Positions 35,924 to 45,359 of a stretch of DNA of 64,000 bases are shown here, piece by piece. Position 1 is the first letter of the stretch, and each line of letters starts with the position of its first letter. Origin of the DNA: Stella humosa (GTDB taxonomy: Bacteria > Pseudomonadota > Alphaproteobacteria > ATCC43930 > Allostellaceae); NCBI RefSeq assembly GCF_006738645.1, contig NZ_AP019700.1, positions 1,438,001 through 1,502,000 on the forward strand. Reading direction: 5' to 3'. Made by a program: the position numbers and the translations under genes. Under the pieces are notes generated by a model, which had not been told where the DNA came from, made no database searches, and saw only the letters and a list, made by a program, of their open reading frames with translations.

Positions 35924-36636
35924 CTGAAAGCGCCCTCGTTACCGGCGGTTCCCAGGGAATCGGCCGGGCCATCGCCGCGGAACTCGCCCGCGCCGGATTC
36001 CAGGTGATCAACCTCGACCGCGAGCCACCGCAGGTGCCCTGCGGCGTGCATGTGGCGGTCGACTTGGCGGACCGCAGCGCAACCGCCGCGGCGCTGGCGG
36101 AGGTGGTCGGGCGATATCCGGTCACGCGGCTCGTGAACAATGTCGGCATCGTCCGCCCCGGCCCGGTCGAGGAGCAGACGGCGGAGGATGTCGAGGCGGT
36201 GATGGACCTGAATGTCCGCACCGCCATCCAGTGCGCCGAGGCGCTGCTGCCGGCGATGCGCGAGGCCGGCTTCGGCCGCATCGTCAACATCAGCAGCCGG
36301 GCGGCGCTGGGCAAGGAGCTGCGCTCGGCCTATGCCGCCAGCAAGTCGGCGCTGCACGGGCTGACCAAGACCTGGGCGCTGGAGCTGGGGCAGTTCGGCA
36401 TCACCGTGAACGCGGTGTCGCCCGGGCCGATCGCGACCGACCTGTTCCGGCGCGTCAACCCCGACAACAGCCCGCGCACCGCCGCCATCCGCGAGACGAT
36501 CCCGATGCGCCGCATGGGCCAGCCTGAGGATATCGCCGGGGCCGTCGCCTTCTTCCTGCGCCAGGACACGAGCTTCGTGACGGGCCAAGTGCTGCATGTC
36601 TGCGGCGGCATGACCGTGGCCGGCGTCGGCGGCTGA
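35920..36636 (+). CDS. SDR-family oxidoreductase (FabG-like)
   Basis: This 238-residue classical SDR has cofactor motif TGGSQGIG at residues 8-15, NNVG (a variant of NNAG), catalytic serine in ISSRAAL, and YAASK as the Tyr-Lys pair. PGPIATDLF and the C-terminal FVTGQVLHVCGGMTV match FabG-like oxidoreductases. It precedes three glycosyltransferase-like genes by 35 nt and may be the first gene of that operon. The substrate is not predictable. Confidence 0.88.
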   Translation: MTESALVTGGSQGIGRAIAAELARAGFQVINLDREPPQVPCGVHVAVDLADRSATAAALAEVVGRYPVTRLVNNVGIVRPGPVEEQTAEDVEAVMDLNVRTAIQCAEALLPAMREAGFGRIVNISSRAALGKELRSAYAASKSALHGLTKTWALELGQFGITVNAVSPGPIATDLFRRVNPDNSPRTAAIRETIPMRRMGQPEDIAGAVAFFLRQDTSFVTGQVLHVCGGMTVAGVGG

Positions 36637-36671
36637 CCGCGGCGGGCACGGGTACGGCGACGGACACGGGC

Positions 36672-39245
36672 GTGGCGACGGGGACCGGGGTGGAGCAGGT
36701 GGCGGTGCCAGCCCGGCAGCCGGACGCGATCGATCGCGGCATCGACGCGCTGCGGGCCGGCCGCGCCGCCGAAGCCGAGGCCATATTCGGCGAAGTTCTG
36801 GCCCGGCACCCGGCCCAGCCCGATGCCCTGAACGGCATGGCGCTGGCGCTGGGCCGGCGCGGCGCCTGGGCGGATGCGCTGGACCATCTCGACCGGGCGA
36901 TCGGCCACCGCACCGTGCCTGCCACCTGGCATGCCAACCGCAGCCTGTTCCTGCGCAACCTGGGCCGTCCGCATGACGCCATGCTGGCCCTGGCCGATGC
37001 CGTCCGCCTGGCGCCCGGCCACGCGGCCTTGCGCGTCCAACTCGGCGAGGCGGCGGTCGCCGCCGGCGACCTGCCCCGGGCGGTGGCGGCCCTGCGCGAG
37101 GCGCTGGCGATCGAGCCTGTCAGCGCCGCCGGCTGGAGCGGCCTCGGCACGGCGCTCGAAGCCAGCGGCGCCGTTGCGGATGCGCTCGCCGCCTATCGCA
37201 CGGCGACCGAACATGCGGGCCAGATGCCGGAGGTCTGGGTCAACCTCGCCAACGCGCTGAATCGTGCGGGTCGACGCCCCGCCGCGCTCGATGCCTTCGA
37301 CCGGGCGCTGGCGCTGCGGGCGGACTTCCCACCGGCCGAGATCGGCCGGGCGGTGGTCCTGCACGGCCTGGGCCGCGATGCCGAGGCCCTGGACGGGCTG
37401 GACGCCGTGCTGGCCCGCTATCCCGACGATGCCAACGCGCACAACAACCGCGCCGTCGTGCTGCAGGACACGGGCTTGCTCGACGCCGCCATCGCCGGCT
37501 TCCGCCGTGCGCTGGCACTGGCGCCGGACGATCCGGTGCCGCGCAACAACCTGGGCAGCGCGCTGCACCAGGCCGGGGACACGGGCACGGCCATCCTCTG
37601 CTTTCACCAGGCGCTGGCGATCCGCCCCGACTATGCCGAGGCGCACAACAACCTCGGCAGCGCGCTGGAGGCCGAGGGCGACCATGACGGGGCTGTTGCC
37701 GCCTATGGCCGCGCGCTCGACCGCAAGCCCGACTATCGCCGCCCGCGCCGCAACCTGGCCGGCCTGCTGCACACGCTGGGGCGCCAGGAGGCGGCCGAGG
37801 CGGTGGCGGACGAAGGCTTGGCCCAGGCGCCGGACGACCTGCCGCTGCGCCTGCACGCGGCCTTCACCCGGCTGCGCATCCTCTATCGTGACATGGACGA
37901 GCGCGACCGGTGCCGCGCCGCCTACCGCCGCGAACTGGAGGCGCTGGCGGCCATGCCGCTGCCGACGGAGCCGGCCGCCCTGGGCGAACTGGCCGACGCG
38001 ATCGGGGCGGCCCAGCCCTTCTACCTGGCCTACCAGGGCCTGAACGACCGCGACCTGCAGCGCCTCTATGGCGACTTCGTCTGCCGGGTGATGGCCGCCC
38101 GCCATCCTGAGTTCGCCGACCGGCCGGCGATGCCGCCCGCACCCGCGGGCGAGCCCATCCGCGTCGGCGTGCTGTCGGGCTTCTTCCGGCTGCATTCCAA
38201 CTGGAAGATCCCGATCCAGGGCTGGCTGGAGGATCTGGACCCGGCCCGCGTCGCCCTCCACGGTTACTATACCCAGGCGATCGAAGGCCCGGAGGCGGCG
38301 CGCGCGCGGGCACTCTGCCACCGCTTCGTCGCGGGCCAGCGCACCACGGCCGCCTGGGCCGAGACGATCCGGGCTGACCGCCTGCACGTCCTGCTGGTGC
38401 CGGAGATCGGCATGGACCCGGTCACGGTCCGGCTGGCCGCCCTGCGCCTGGCGCCGGTGCAGGCGACGTCCTGGGGCCATCCCCAGACGTCGGGCATGCC
38501 GACCATCGACCATTTCCTGTCGAGCGCCCTGATGGAGCCGCCCGACGGCGACCAGCACTATTCCGAGCGGCTGGTGCGGCTGCCAGGCCTGTCCTTCCGG
38601 CCGCTGCCGCCGACCATCCGGCCGGACCCGGTCACCCGCGCCGACATCGGCGTGCCGGACGATGCGGTTCTCTTCTGGTGCTGCCAGTCGCTCTTCAAGT
38701 ATCTCCCCCGCGATGACCATCTGTTCCCCGCCATCGCCGCGCGCGTCCCGCGGGCGCGCTTCGTCTTCCTCGGCTATCCGGCCGGTGGCGAGGTGGGCGA
38801 CCTCTTTCGCCGGCGCATCGTGGGGGCGTTCGCCGCGGCCGGCCTCAATGCCCAGCATTATTGCCGATTCCTGGGCACCGTCAGCCCGGCGCGGTTCGCC
38901 GGGGTCAACCGGCTGGCCGACATCTTCCTCGATTCGCTCGGCTGGTCGGGCTGCAACTCGGCGCTGGAGGCGCTCGATGCCGGGGTGCCGGTGGTGACGC
39001 TGCCGGGCGAACTGATGCGCGGCCGGCATGCCGCGGCCATCCTGCGCCGGGCCGGCCTGGACGAGCTGGTGGCGGGCAGCGTCGCCGAGTATGTCGCGAT
39101 CGCGACCGCCCTGGCGCACGACCCGGCCCGGCGCGCGGCGCTCCGCCAGCGCATCGCCGCCGGCCGGGCCGTCATCGCGGGCGACCGGGCCCCGGCAGCC
39201 GGTCTCCAGGCCTATCTCCTGGCCCAGGCCGGCCTGCCGGCATGA
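36672..39245 (+). CDS. TPR protein with OGT/SPINDLY-like glycosyltransferase domain (copy 1)
   Basis: This 857-residue protein has about 11 tetratricopeptide-type repeats in residues 20-430. A linker with FYLAYQGLNDRDLQRLYG leads to a GT41-like catalytic region from about 495 to 840: IRVGVLSGFFRLHSNWK, SWGHPQTSGMPTIDHFLSS, FWCCQSLFKYLP and GWSGCNSALEALDAGVPVV. GT41 enzymes transfer sugars from nucleotide donors to protein Ser/Thr. The lysine in SLFKY and the histidine after LSGFFR correspond to donor-site residues of OGT. The start is GTG 36672; later starts are possible. It is the first of three overlapping paralogues. Confidence 0.85.
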   Translation: MATGTGVEQVAVPARQPDAIDRGIDALRAGRAAEAEAIFGEVLARHPAQPDALNGMALALGRRGAWADALDHLDRAIGHRTVPATWHANRSLFLRNLGRPHDAMLALADAVRLAPGHAALRVQLGEAAVAAGDLPRAVAALREALAIEPVSAAGWSGLGTALEASGAVADALAAYRTATEHAGQMPEVWVNLANALNRAGRRPAALDAFDRALALRADFPPAEIGRAVVLHGLGRDAEALDGLDAVLARYPDDANAHNNRAVVLQDTGLLDAAIAGFRRALALAPDDPVPRNNLGSALHQAGDTGTAILCFHQALAIRPDYAEAHNNLGSALEAEGDHDGAVAAYGRALDRKPDYRRPRRNLAGLLHTLGRQEAAEAVADEGLAQAPDDLPLRLHAAFTRLRILYRDMDERDRCRAAYRRELEALAAMPLPTEPAALGELADAIGAAQPFYLAYQGLNDRDLQRLYGDFVCRVMAARHPEFADRPAMPPAPAGEPIRVGVLSGFFRLHSNWKIPIQGWLEDLDPARVALHGYYTQAIEGPEAARARALCHRFVAGQRTTAAWAETIRADRLHVLLVPEIGMDPVTVRLAALRLAPVQATSWGHPQTSGMPTIDHFLSSALMEPPDGDQHYSERLVRLPGLSFRPLPPTIRPDPVTRADIGVPDDAVLFWCCQSLFKYLPRDDHLFPAIAARVPRARFVFLGYPAGGEVGDLFRRRIVGAFAAAGLNAQHYCRFLGTVSPARFAGVNRLADIFLDSLGWSGCNSALEALDAGVPVVTLPGELMRGRHAAAILRRAGLDELVAGSVAEYVAIATALAHDPARRAALRQRIAAGRAVIAGDRAPAAGLQAYLLAQAGLPA

Positions 39246-41206
39246 CCGCGGCGGCCGTCCGCCAATTCCGGGACCGGCTCGAACGCCAGCCGGACGACCG
39301 GGTGGCGATGGCGGGACTGGCCGAGGCCCTGGCGGCCGACGGCCGTTTTGCCGAGGCCCTGCCCTGGAGCGAGCGCGCGATCGCCGGCCCCGCGACCCCG
39401 GCCCGTTGGATCGGCGCCAGCGGCATCCTTTTGGCCCGGGCGGGCCGCCCGTCCGAGGCGGTGCCCCGGCTGGAGCAGGCGCTGGCGCTGGCGCCGGCCG
39501 ATCACGACCTGCGCTGGGAACTGGGCCGCGCGCTGGAGCGGCTGGGCCGCGTCGATGCCGCGATCGCGGCCTGGCAGGCGGTGCTGCGCGACCAGCCCGA
39601 CCATGTGCCGGCGCTGGCCTCGCTGGGCGGCGCGCTATGGCTGCAGCGCCGGACGGAACCGGCCATCGCGGCACTCGATCGCGCGGTGGCGCTGCGGCCG
39701 GACTGGATCGAGCTGCGCGACAGCCTGGCCAACGCGCGTAACCATGTCGGTGACTGGGACGCGGCCGAGCGCATCTTCGCCGAGACGCTGCGGCTCCGGC
39801 CCGATCACCTGCCGAGCCGGGTCAATGCCTGCGTCGCCCGCCTGCGCGAGATCTATGACGACACGGCCACCCGCGACCGCTCGCGCGCGGCCTATGCCAG
39901 GGACCTGGCCGCCATCGACGCCATGCCGGTCCCGGCCGACCCGGCGGCGGCCGCCCGCATCCTGGGCGCGCGCAAGCCCTTCCTGCTGGCCTACCAAGGC
40001 GCGGTCGACCGCGACCTCCAGGCGATGTACGGGCGGCTCGTCTGCCGCGCGATGGCGGCCAGCCTGCCGCAGTTCACGGCACCACCGCCGCCGCCCGGCC
40101 TGGGGCCGGGCGAGCGCGTCCGGGTCGGCATCCTGTCGGGCTTCTTCCGCCACCACTCCAACTGGAAGATGCGGCTGCGCGGCTGGCTCGAGGATCTCGA
40201 CCGCAGCCGCTTTGCCGTCCACGCCTACTATACGGGCGGTGGCGAGGATGCCGAGACGGCCCGCGCCCGCGCCCTGGCCGACCGCTTCCTGGGCGGCAGC
40301 CGCCCGGTCGGCGAGTGGGCCGGCCGGATCCGCGACGACCGCCTGCATGTGCTGCTGGTGCCCGAGATCGGCATGGACCCGGTGACGCTGCAACTGGCCG
40401 GCCTGCGGCTGGCGCCGGTGCAGGCGACCTCCTGGGGCCATCCCCAGACTTCCGGCATGCCGACGATCGACGATTTCCTGTCCAGCGCCATGATGGAGCC
40501 GGCGGACGGCGACGGGCACTATACCGAGCGTCTGGTCCGCCTACCGGGCCTGTCCTGCCGGCCGATCCCGGTGGCGGTCGCGCCGGAGCCGGTCGACCGC
40601 GACGCGCTGGGGGCAGGGGCCGACGATGTGCTCTTCTGGTGCTGCCAGTCGCTGGCGAAGTACCTGCCCCAGCATGACGACGTCTTCGCGCGCATCGCGC
40701 GGCGCTTGCCGGCGGCGCGCTTCCTCTTCCTGGGGGAGCCCGCCGGCAACCGGGTCGATGCCGCCTTCCGGGCCCGCATCGCCAAGGCCTTTGCCGCCTT
40801 CGGGCTGGATGCGGCGCAGCATTGCCGGTATCTCGGCCGGCAGAGCGCGGCACGCTTCGCCGGCTGCACGCGGGCGGCCGACATCTTCCTCGATTCGATC
40901 GGCTGGTCGGGCTGCAACTCGACCATCGAGGCGGTGCAGTACGACCTGCCGGTCATCACCTGGCCGGGGGCCACCATGCGCGCGCGCCATTCCGATGCCA
41001 TCCTGCGCTTGGTCGGCGTCGATGAGACGATCGTCGGCTCGGCCGACGCCTATGTCGACCTGGCGGTGCGCCTGGGCACGGATCCGGCGTGGCGCGGCCG
41101 GCTGCGGGCGCGGATCGCGGCCGGCAAGCATCGCCTGTTCGCCGACCGATCGTACCTGCCCGGCCTGGAGGCCTATCTGATGCAGGCCGCGGACCGGCAG
41201 CCATGA
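39242..41206 (+). CDS. TPR protein with OGT/SPINDLY-like glycosyltransferase domain (copy 2)
   Basis: This 654-residue paralogue starts by ATGA overlap with copy 1. Its TPR region is much shorter (about residues 10-220). The catalytic region from about 292 repeats the motifs of copy 1: VRVGILSGFFRHHSNWKM, SWGHPQTSGMPTIDDFLSS, FWCCQSLAKYLPQ and GWSGCNSTIEAVQYDLPVI. The catalytic domain is well conserved and the TPR part differs. This suggests the three proteins share a donor but bind different protein targets, since TPRs select substrates in this family (inference). Confidence 0.85.
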   Translation: MTAAAVRQFRDRLERQPDDRVAMAGLAEALAADGRFAEALPWSERAIAGPATPARWIGASGILLARAGRPSEAVPRLEQALALAPADHDLRWELGRALERLGRVDAAIAAWQAVLRDQPDHVPALASLGGALWLQRRTEPAIAALDRAVALRPDWIELRDSLANARNHVGDWDAAERIFAETLRLRPDHLPSRVNACVARLREIYDDTATRDRSRAAYARDLAAIDAMPVPADPAAAARILGARKPFLLAYQGAVDRDLQAMYGRLVCRAMAASLPQFTAPPPPPGLGPGERVRVGILSGFFRHHSNWKMRLRGWLEDLDRSRFAVHAYYTGGGEDAETARARALADRFLGGSRPVGEWAGRIRDDRLHVLLVPEIGMDPVTLQLAGLRLAPVQATSWGHPQTSGMPTIDDFLSSAMMEPADGDGHYTERLVRLPGLSCRPIPVAVAPEPVDRDALGAGADDVLFWCCQSLAKYLPQHDDVFARIARRLPAARFLFLGEPAGNRVDAAFRARIAKAFAAFGLDAAQHCRYLGRQSAARFAGCTRAADIFLDSIGWSGCNSTIEAVQYDLPVITWPGATMRARHSDAILRLVGVDETIVGSADAYVDLAVRLGTDPAWRGRLRARIAAGKHRLFADRSYLPGLEAYLMQAADRQP

Positions 41207-43749
41207 GCACGATCGAGGCCGCCTGGGCGGCCTTGCGGGCCGGGCGTCCGGCCGAGGCGGAGGCTACGTTCCGTACCTTGCTGGCGGCGGATGGCGCCCA
41301 TCATGCGGCGATGCGCGGGCTGGCGCTGGCGGCGATGGCGGGCGGACGCGCGGCAGAGGCGCTGGAGTGGATCGGGCGGGCGGTGGCGCCGGCGGACGCA
41401 CCGGCTGCCTGGCGCCTGGACCATGCGGGCATCCTGCTGCGGGCGGGCCGCGTCGAGGCGGCAGTGGCGGCCGCGCGCGGGCTGGCGGCGACCGCGGACC
41501 CGGTGCTGCTGGCAGCACTGGGCGACCTCTTCATGGCGACCAGGGCCTGGGCCGACGCCGCCTGCGTCTATCGCCGGGCGCTGGCGGCCGCACCCGGCCA
41601 GGTCGCGGCCTGGCACAATCTGGGCGGCGCCCTGCGGCGGCTGTCGCGCTTCGAGGAGGCGGCCGGGGCCTATCGGGCGGCACTGGACCGGGAGCCAGGC
41701 CGCTGGGAAAGCTGGGCGGGCCTGGCGGCGGCGCTGGCGCGGGGCGGTGCCGCCGACGATGCGCTGGCGGCCTTCGACCGGGGGCTCGCCATCCGGCCGG
41801 GCCATGCGGCGACCGAGCAGGGGCGGGCCGAACTGTTGCAGGTGATGGGGCGCCCGGCCGAGGCGCTGGCCGGCTTCGACCGCGCCATCGCGCAGGCGCC
41901 GGACCTGGCATCCGCCCACCATGCCCGCGCCATCCTGCTGGACCAGATGGGCCGGCTGGACGACGCCATATCCGGCCTGCAGCAGGCGGCCCGGCTGCAA
42001 CCGCGCAATGCCGACCTGCAGTACGACCTGGGCCGGGCGCTGCGGCGCGGCCATCGGCTGCAATCGGCCATCGCCGCCTTGCAGGAGGCCGTCCGCCTCG
42101 ACCCGGCGCACGGGGCCGCACTGAGTGCCCTGGGTGCCGTCCTGTGGCAGGTGAACCAGTCGGCGGCCGCGCTCGAGGTGTTCCGCCGCGCGGTGGACGT
42201 GCGGCCCGACCATCCGCCCGTCGTCGCCCACTATGCCAACGCGCTGCACGCCTTCGGCCGCCAGGACGAAAGCCGGGCGCTGTTCGACCGCCTGCTGGCG
42301 CAGCGCCCGGACGACTGGCCGGCGCGGCTCTCCTCCTGCGTCAGCCGCCTGCCGATCGTCTATCGCGACGAAGCCGAGCGGCTGGCGGCGCGCGAGGCCT
42401 ATGCGGCCGACCTGGCGGCCCTGGCGGCGACCCCGCTGCCCGACGACCCGGCCGAGGTGGCGGCCCGGGCCGAGGCCTTGCATGTCCGCCAGCCCTTCTA
42501 CCTGGCCTATCAGGGCGAGAACGACCGCGACCTCCAGGCGATGTTCGGCGGCATGGCCTGCCGCATCATGGCGGCGCGCCTGCCGGAATACGGCCAGCGC
42601 CCCCCGCCGCCCGGGCTGGCGCCGGGCGAGCGCATCCGGGTCGGGGTGCTGACCGCCTATTTCCGCAACCACTCGGTCTGGAAGGTGCCGCTGCATAGCT
42701 GGCTGGCCGATCTCGACCGCGAGCGCTTTGCCATCCACGGCTATTTCCCGGATGGGGAGGGCGACGCCGACACCGCGACCGCGCGGGCGTTCTGCGCCCA
42801 GTTCGCGGCCGGGCCGCACGGCGTCGACCGCTGGGCGCGCCGCATCCGCCACGACCGGCTGCATGTGCTGCTGATCCCCGAGATCGGCATGGACCCGACG
42901 ACGCTGCAACTGGCGGCCCTGCACCTGGCGCCCGTGCAGGCGACCTCCTGGGGCCATCCCCAGACCTCGGGCATGCCGACGGTCGATGCCTTCCTGTCGA
43001 GCGACCTGATGGAGCCGGCCGACGGCGACGACCACTATACCGAGCGGCTGGTGCGGCTGCCGGGCCTCTCCTTCCGCCGCATGCCGATGCGCCGGGTGCC
43101 CGAGGCCGTTACGCGGGCCGACATCGGCGTGGAGGACGAGGCCTTCGTCTATTGGTGCTGCCAGTCGCTCTACAAGTACCTGCCGGCCGACGACGACCTC
43201 TTCGCGCGGATCGCGGCCCGAGTGCCGCAGGCGCGATTCGTCTTCGTCGGCTACCCGATGGGCGACCGGGTCGGAAACCTGATCCGCGACCGCATCGGGG
43301 CGGCCTTCGCCCGGGCCGGGCTCGATGCCGGGCGCCACTGCCGCTTCCTCGGCAGCCTGCCCGGCCCGCGCTTCGCCGGCGTCGCCCACCTGGCCGATGC
43401 CTTCCTCGACTCGGTCGGCTGGTCGGGCTGCAATTCGACGCTGGAAAGCCTCGACGCCGACCTGCCGGTCGTGACCTGGCCCGGCCGCATGATGCGCGGC
43501 CGGCACTCGCTGGCGATCCTGCGGCTGATGGGGATTGCCGACACGGTGGCGGGTTCGGCCGACGAATATGTCGAGATCGCGGTGCGGCTGGCCCGGGATC
43601 CCGCCTGGCATGCCAGCCTGCGGCAGCGCACCCGCGCGGCCCGCCCGATCCTGGGCCAGGACCGGAGCTGGCTGGCGGGCCTGGAAGCCTATCTGGTGCA
43701 AGCCGCCCATGGTGGCGCCGGGGCAGGCGGGCGGGCTACCATCGGCTGA
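41203..43749 (+). CDS. TPR protein with OGT/SPINDLY-like glycosyltransferase domain (copy 3)
   Basis: This 848-residue paralogue starts by ATGA overlap with copy 2. A TPR region spans about residues 5-400 and the catalytic region starts near 477: IRVGVLTAYFRNHSVWKV, SWGHPQTSGMPTVDAFLSS, YWCCQSLYKYLP and GWSGCNSTLESLDADLPVV. Length and repeat number resemble copy 1. The stop overlaps the following acyl-CoA synthetase start (TGATG). Local tandem duplication is the simplest origin of the set. Confidence 0.85.
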   Translation: MSTIEAAWAALRAGRPAEAEATFRTLLAADGAHHAAMRGLALAAMAGGRAAEALEWIGRAVAPADAPAAWRLDHAGILLRAGRVEAAVAAARGLAATADPVLLAALGDLFMATRAWADAACVYRRALAAAPGQVAAWHNLGGALRRLSRFEEAAGAYRAALDREPGRWESWAGLAAALARGGAADDALAAFDRGLAIRPGHAATEQGRAELLQVMGRPAEALAGFDRAIAQAPDLASAHHARAILLDQMGRLDDAISGLQQAARLQPRNADLQYDLGRALRRGHRLQSAIAALQEAVRLDPAHGAALSALGAVLWQVNQSAAALEVFRRAVDVRPDHPPVVAHYANALHAFGRQDESRALFDRLLAQRPDDWPARLSSCVSRLPIVYRDEAERLAAREAYAADLAALAATPLPDDPAEVAARAEALHVRQPFYLAYQGENDRDLQAMFGGMACRIMAARLPEYGQRPPPPGLAPGERIRVGVLTAYFRNHSVWKVPLHSWLADLDRERFAIHGYFPDGEGDADTATARAFCAQFAAGPHGVDRWARRIRHDRLHVLLIPEIGMDPTTLQLAALHLAPVQATSWGHPQTSGMPTVDAFLSSDLMEPADGDDHYTERLVRLPGLSFRRMPMRRVPEAVTRADIGVEDEAFVYWCCQSLYKYLPADDDLFARIAARVPQARFVFVGYPMGDRVGNLIRDRIGAAFARAGLDAGRHCRFLGSLPGPRFAGVAHLADAFLDSVGWSGCNSTLESLDADLPVVTWPGRMMRGRHSLAILRLMGIADTVAGSADEYVEIAVRLARDPAWHASLRQRTRAARPILGQDRSWLAGLEAYLVQAAHGGAGAGGRATIG

Positions 43750-45359
43750 TGAATTTCGCCTGGTCCCTTCCGGTCGCCGTCGCCGAGGAACGCCACTATG
43801 GCCGGCCGATGCGCTGCTTCGCCGACCGGCCCCGCAGTCTCCACGCCCTCTTCGCCGCCGCCGTGGGCCGCGCGCCGTCCCGGATGGCGGTCGTGGGCGA
43901 GCGGGGCCGCGCGACCTGGGCCGAGCTGGACGACGCGGTCGGCCGGGTCGCCGGCAATCTCGCCCGCCGCGGCGTCATCCGCGGCAGCCGGGTGGCGATG
44001 TTGCTGGGCAACGGCCGGCCGTTCCTGTGGACGCTGTGGGCCTGCGCCCGGCTGGGCGCCATCGCCGTGCCGCTCGGTGCGCGGCTGAAAGGCATGGAGA
44101 TCGCCCACGCGATCAACGATTCCGGCGCGGAGGTGCTGATCTTCGACGGCGAACTGGCCGGCAACCTGCCCAAGCCCTACGAGACGCCGGTGCTGCGCCA
44201 CCGCTTCGTCGATGGCGAGGGCGCGGCCGGCGATGCCCTTCCGTTCGAGACGCTGCTGGCGCCGGCCGTGGCGCCGCCGCCGGCCGCCGTGTCGGAGGAG
44301 GACCCGGCCGTCATCCTCTACACCTCGGGCACGACGGGCCGGCCCAAGGGGGCGATGCTGACGGGCCTGGGCCTCGTCCACTCGGCCATGCACTACCAGT
44401 ATTGCCTGGAGCTGAAGGAGGGCGAGCGGTCGCTGCTGGCGGTGCCCGCGTCCCATGTCACCGGGCTGGTGGCGCTGGTCGCCGTCACCGCGCGCCTGGC
44501 CGGCACCCTCATCATGATGAAGCGGTTCCAGGCCCGCGCCTTCCTCGACCTGGCCCAGCGCGAGCGGATGACCTTCACCGTCCTGGTGCCGGCGATGGCC
44601 AACCTCTGCCTGATGGAGCCGGCCTTCGCGGCCTCCGACCTGTCGAGCTGGCGGGTCTGCGGCTATGGCGGCGCCCCGATGCCCGAGGCCACGATTGCGG
44701 GTCTGGCCGCCGGCCTGCCCGGCTTGCGCCTAGCCAACCTCTATGGCGCGACCGAGACGACGTCCCCCACCACCATCGTGCCGGCGGGCGGCACCGCGGC
44801 CCGGCCCGACAGCGTCGGCCTGCCGGTGCCGCTGGGCGAGGTGAAGGTGGTGGACGAGGCAGGCCAACCCGTTCCCCCCGGCACGGTGGGCGAACTGTGG
44901 ATTGCCGGGCCCATGGTCGTGCCCGGCTACTGGGATGCCGCGGCCGCCACCCGCGCCAACTTCGAGGGCGCCTTCTGGAAATCGGGCGACCTCGGCACCG
45001 TCGATCCCGACGGCTTCGTGCGCGTGCTCGACCGCAAGAAGGACATGATCAACCGCGCCGGCTACAAGATCTACAGCGCGGAGGTCGAGAACGAACTGGC
45101 CCACCTGCCGGGCGTGGTCGAATCGGCGGTCGTCGGCCGGCCCTGCCCGGTGCTGGGCGAGCGCGTGCATGTCTTCATCCTGGCCGACCGCGGCGACCTC
45201 GACGCCGCTGCCGTCCGCGCCTTCTGCGCCCCGCGCATGGCCGACTACAAGGTGCCGGAGACGGTGACCTTCGTCACCGAGCCGCTGCCGCGCAACGCTA
45301 ACGGCAAGGTGGTGAAGACCCAGCTCCGCCGCCTGCTGACCGAAGGCGCGGCTGCGTGA
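43749..45359 (+). CDS. Acyl-CoA synthetase / AMP-dependent ligase
   Basis: This is a 536-residue ANL-superfamily enzyme. The AMP-binding loop ILYTSGTTGRPKGAM is near residue 188. YGATETTSPTTI, KSGDLGTVDPDGFVRVLDRK and the catalytic-lysine segment RNANGKVVKTQLRR near the C-terminus follow in order. It activates a carboxylic acid, typically a fatty or aromatic acid, to its CoA ester through an adenylate. It overlaps the last glycosyltransferase gene, suggesting cotranscription, but a functional link is not obvious. Confidence 0.9.
   Translation: MNFAWSLPVAVAEERHYGRPMRCFADRPRSLHALFAAAVGRAPSRMAVVGERGRATWAELDDAVGRVAGNLARRGVIRGSRVAMLLGNGRPFLWTLWACARLGAIAVPLGARLKGMEIAHAINDSGAEVLIFDGELAGNLPKPYETPVLRHRFVDGEGAAGDALPFETLLAPAVAPPPAAVSEEDPAVILYTSGTTGRPKGAMLTGLGLVHSAMHYQYCLELKEGERSLLAVPASHVTGLVALVAVTARLAGTLIMMKRFQARAFLDLAQRERMTFTVLVPAMANLCLMEPAFAASDLSSWRVCGYGGAPMPEATIAGLAAGLPGLRLANLYGATETTSPTTIVPAGGTAARPDSVGLPVPLGEVKVVDEAGQPVPPGTVGELWIAGPMVVPGYWDAAAATRANFEGAFWKSGDLGTVDPDGFVRVLDRKKDMINRAGYKIYSAEVENELAHLPGVVESAVVGRPCPVLGERVHVFILADRGDLDAAAVRAFCAPRMADYKVPETVTFVTEPLPRNANGKVVKTQLRRLLTEGAAA

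Noticed and set aside
36330-39674. A 1114-codon minus-strand frame opposite the first glycosyltransferase
   Set aside because: Low-complexity Arg/Gly/Pro/Ala sequence with no motif; the plus strand carries TPR and catalytic motifs.
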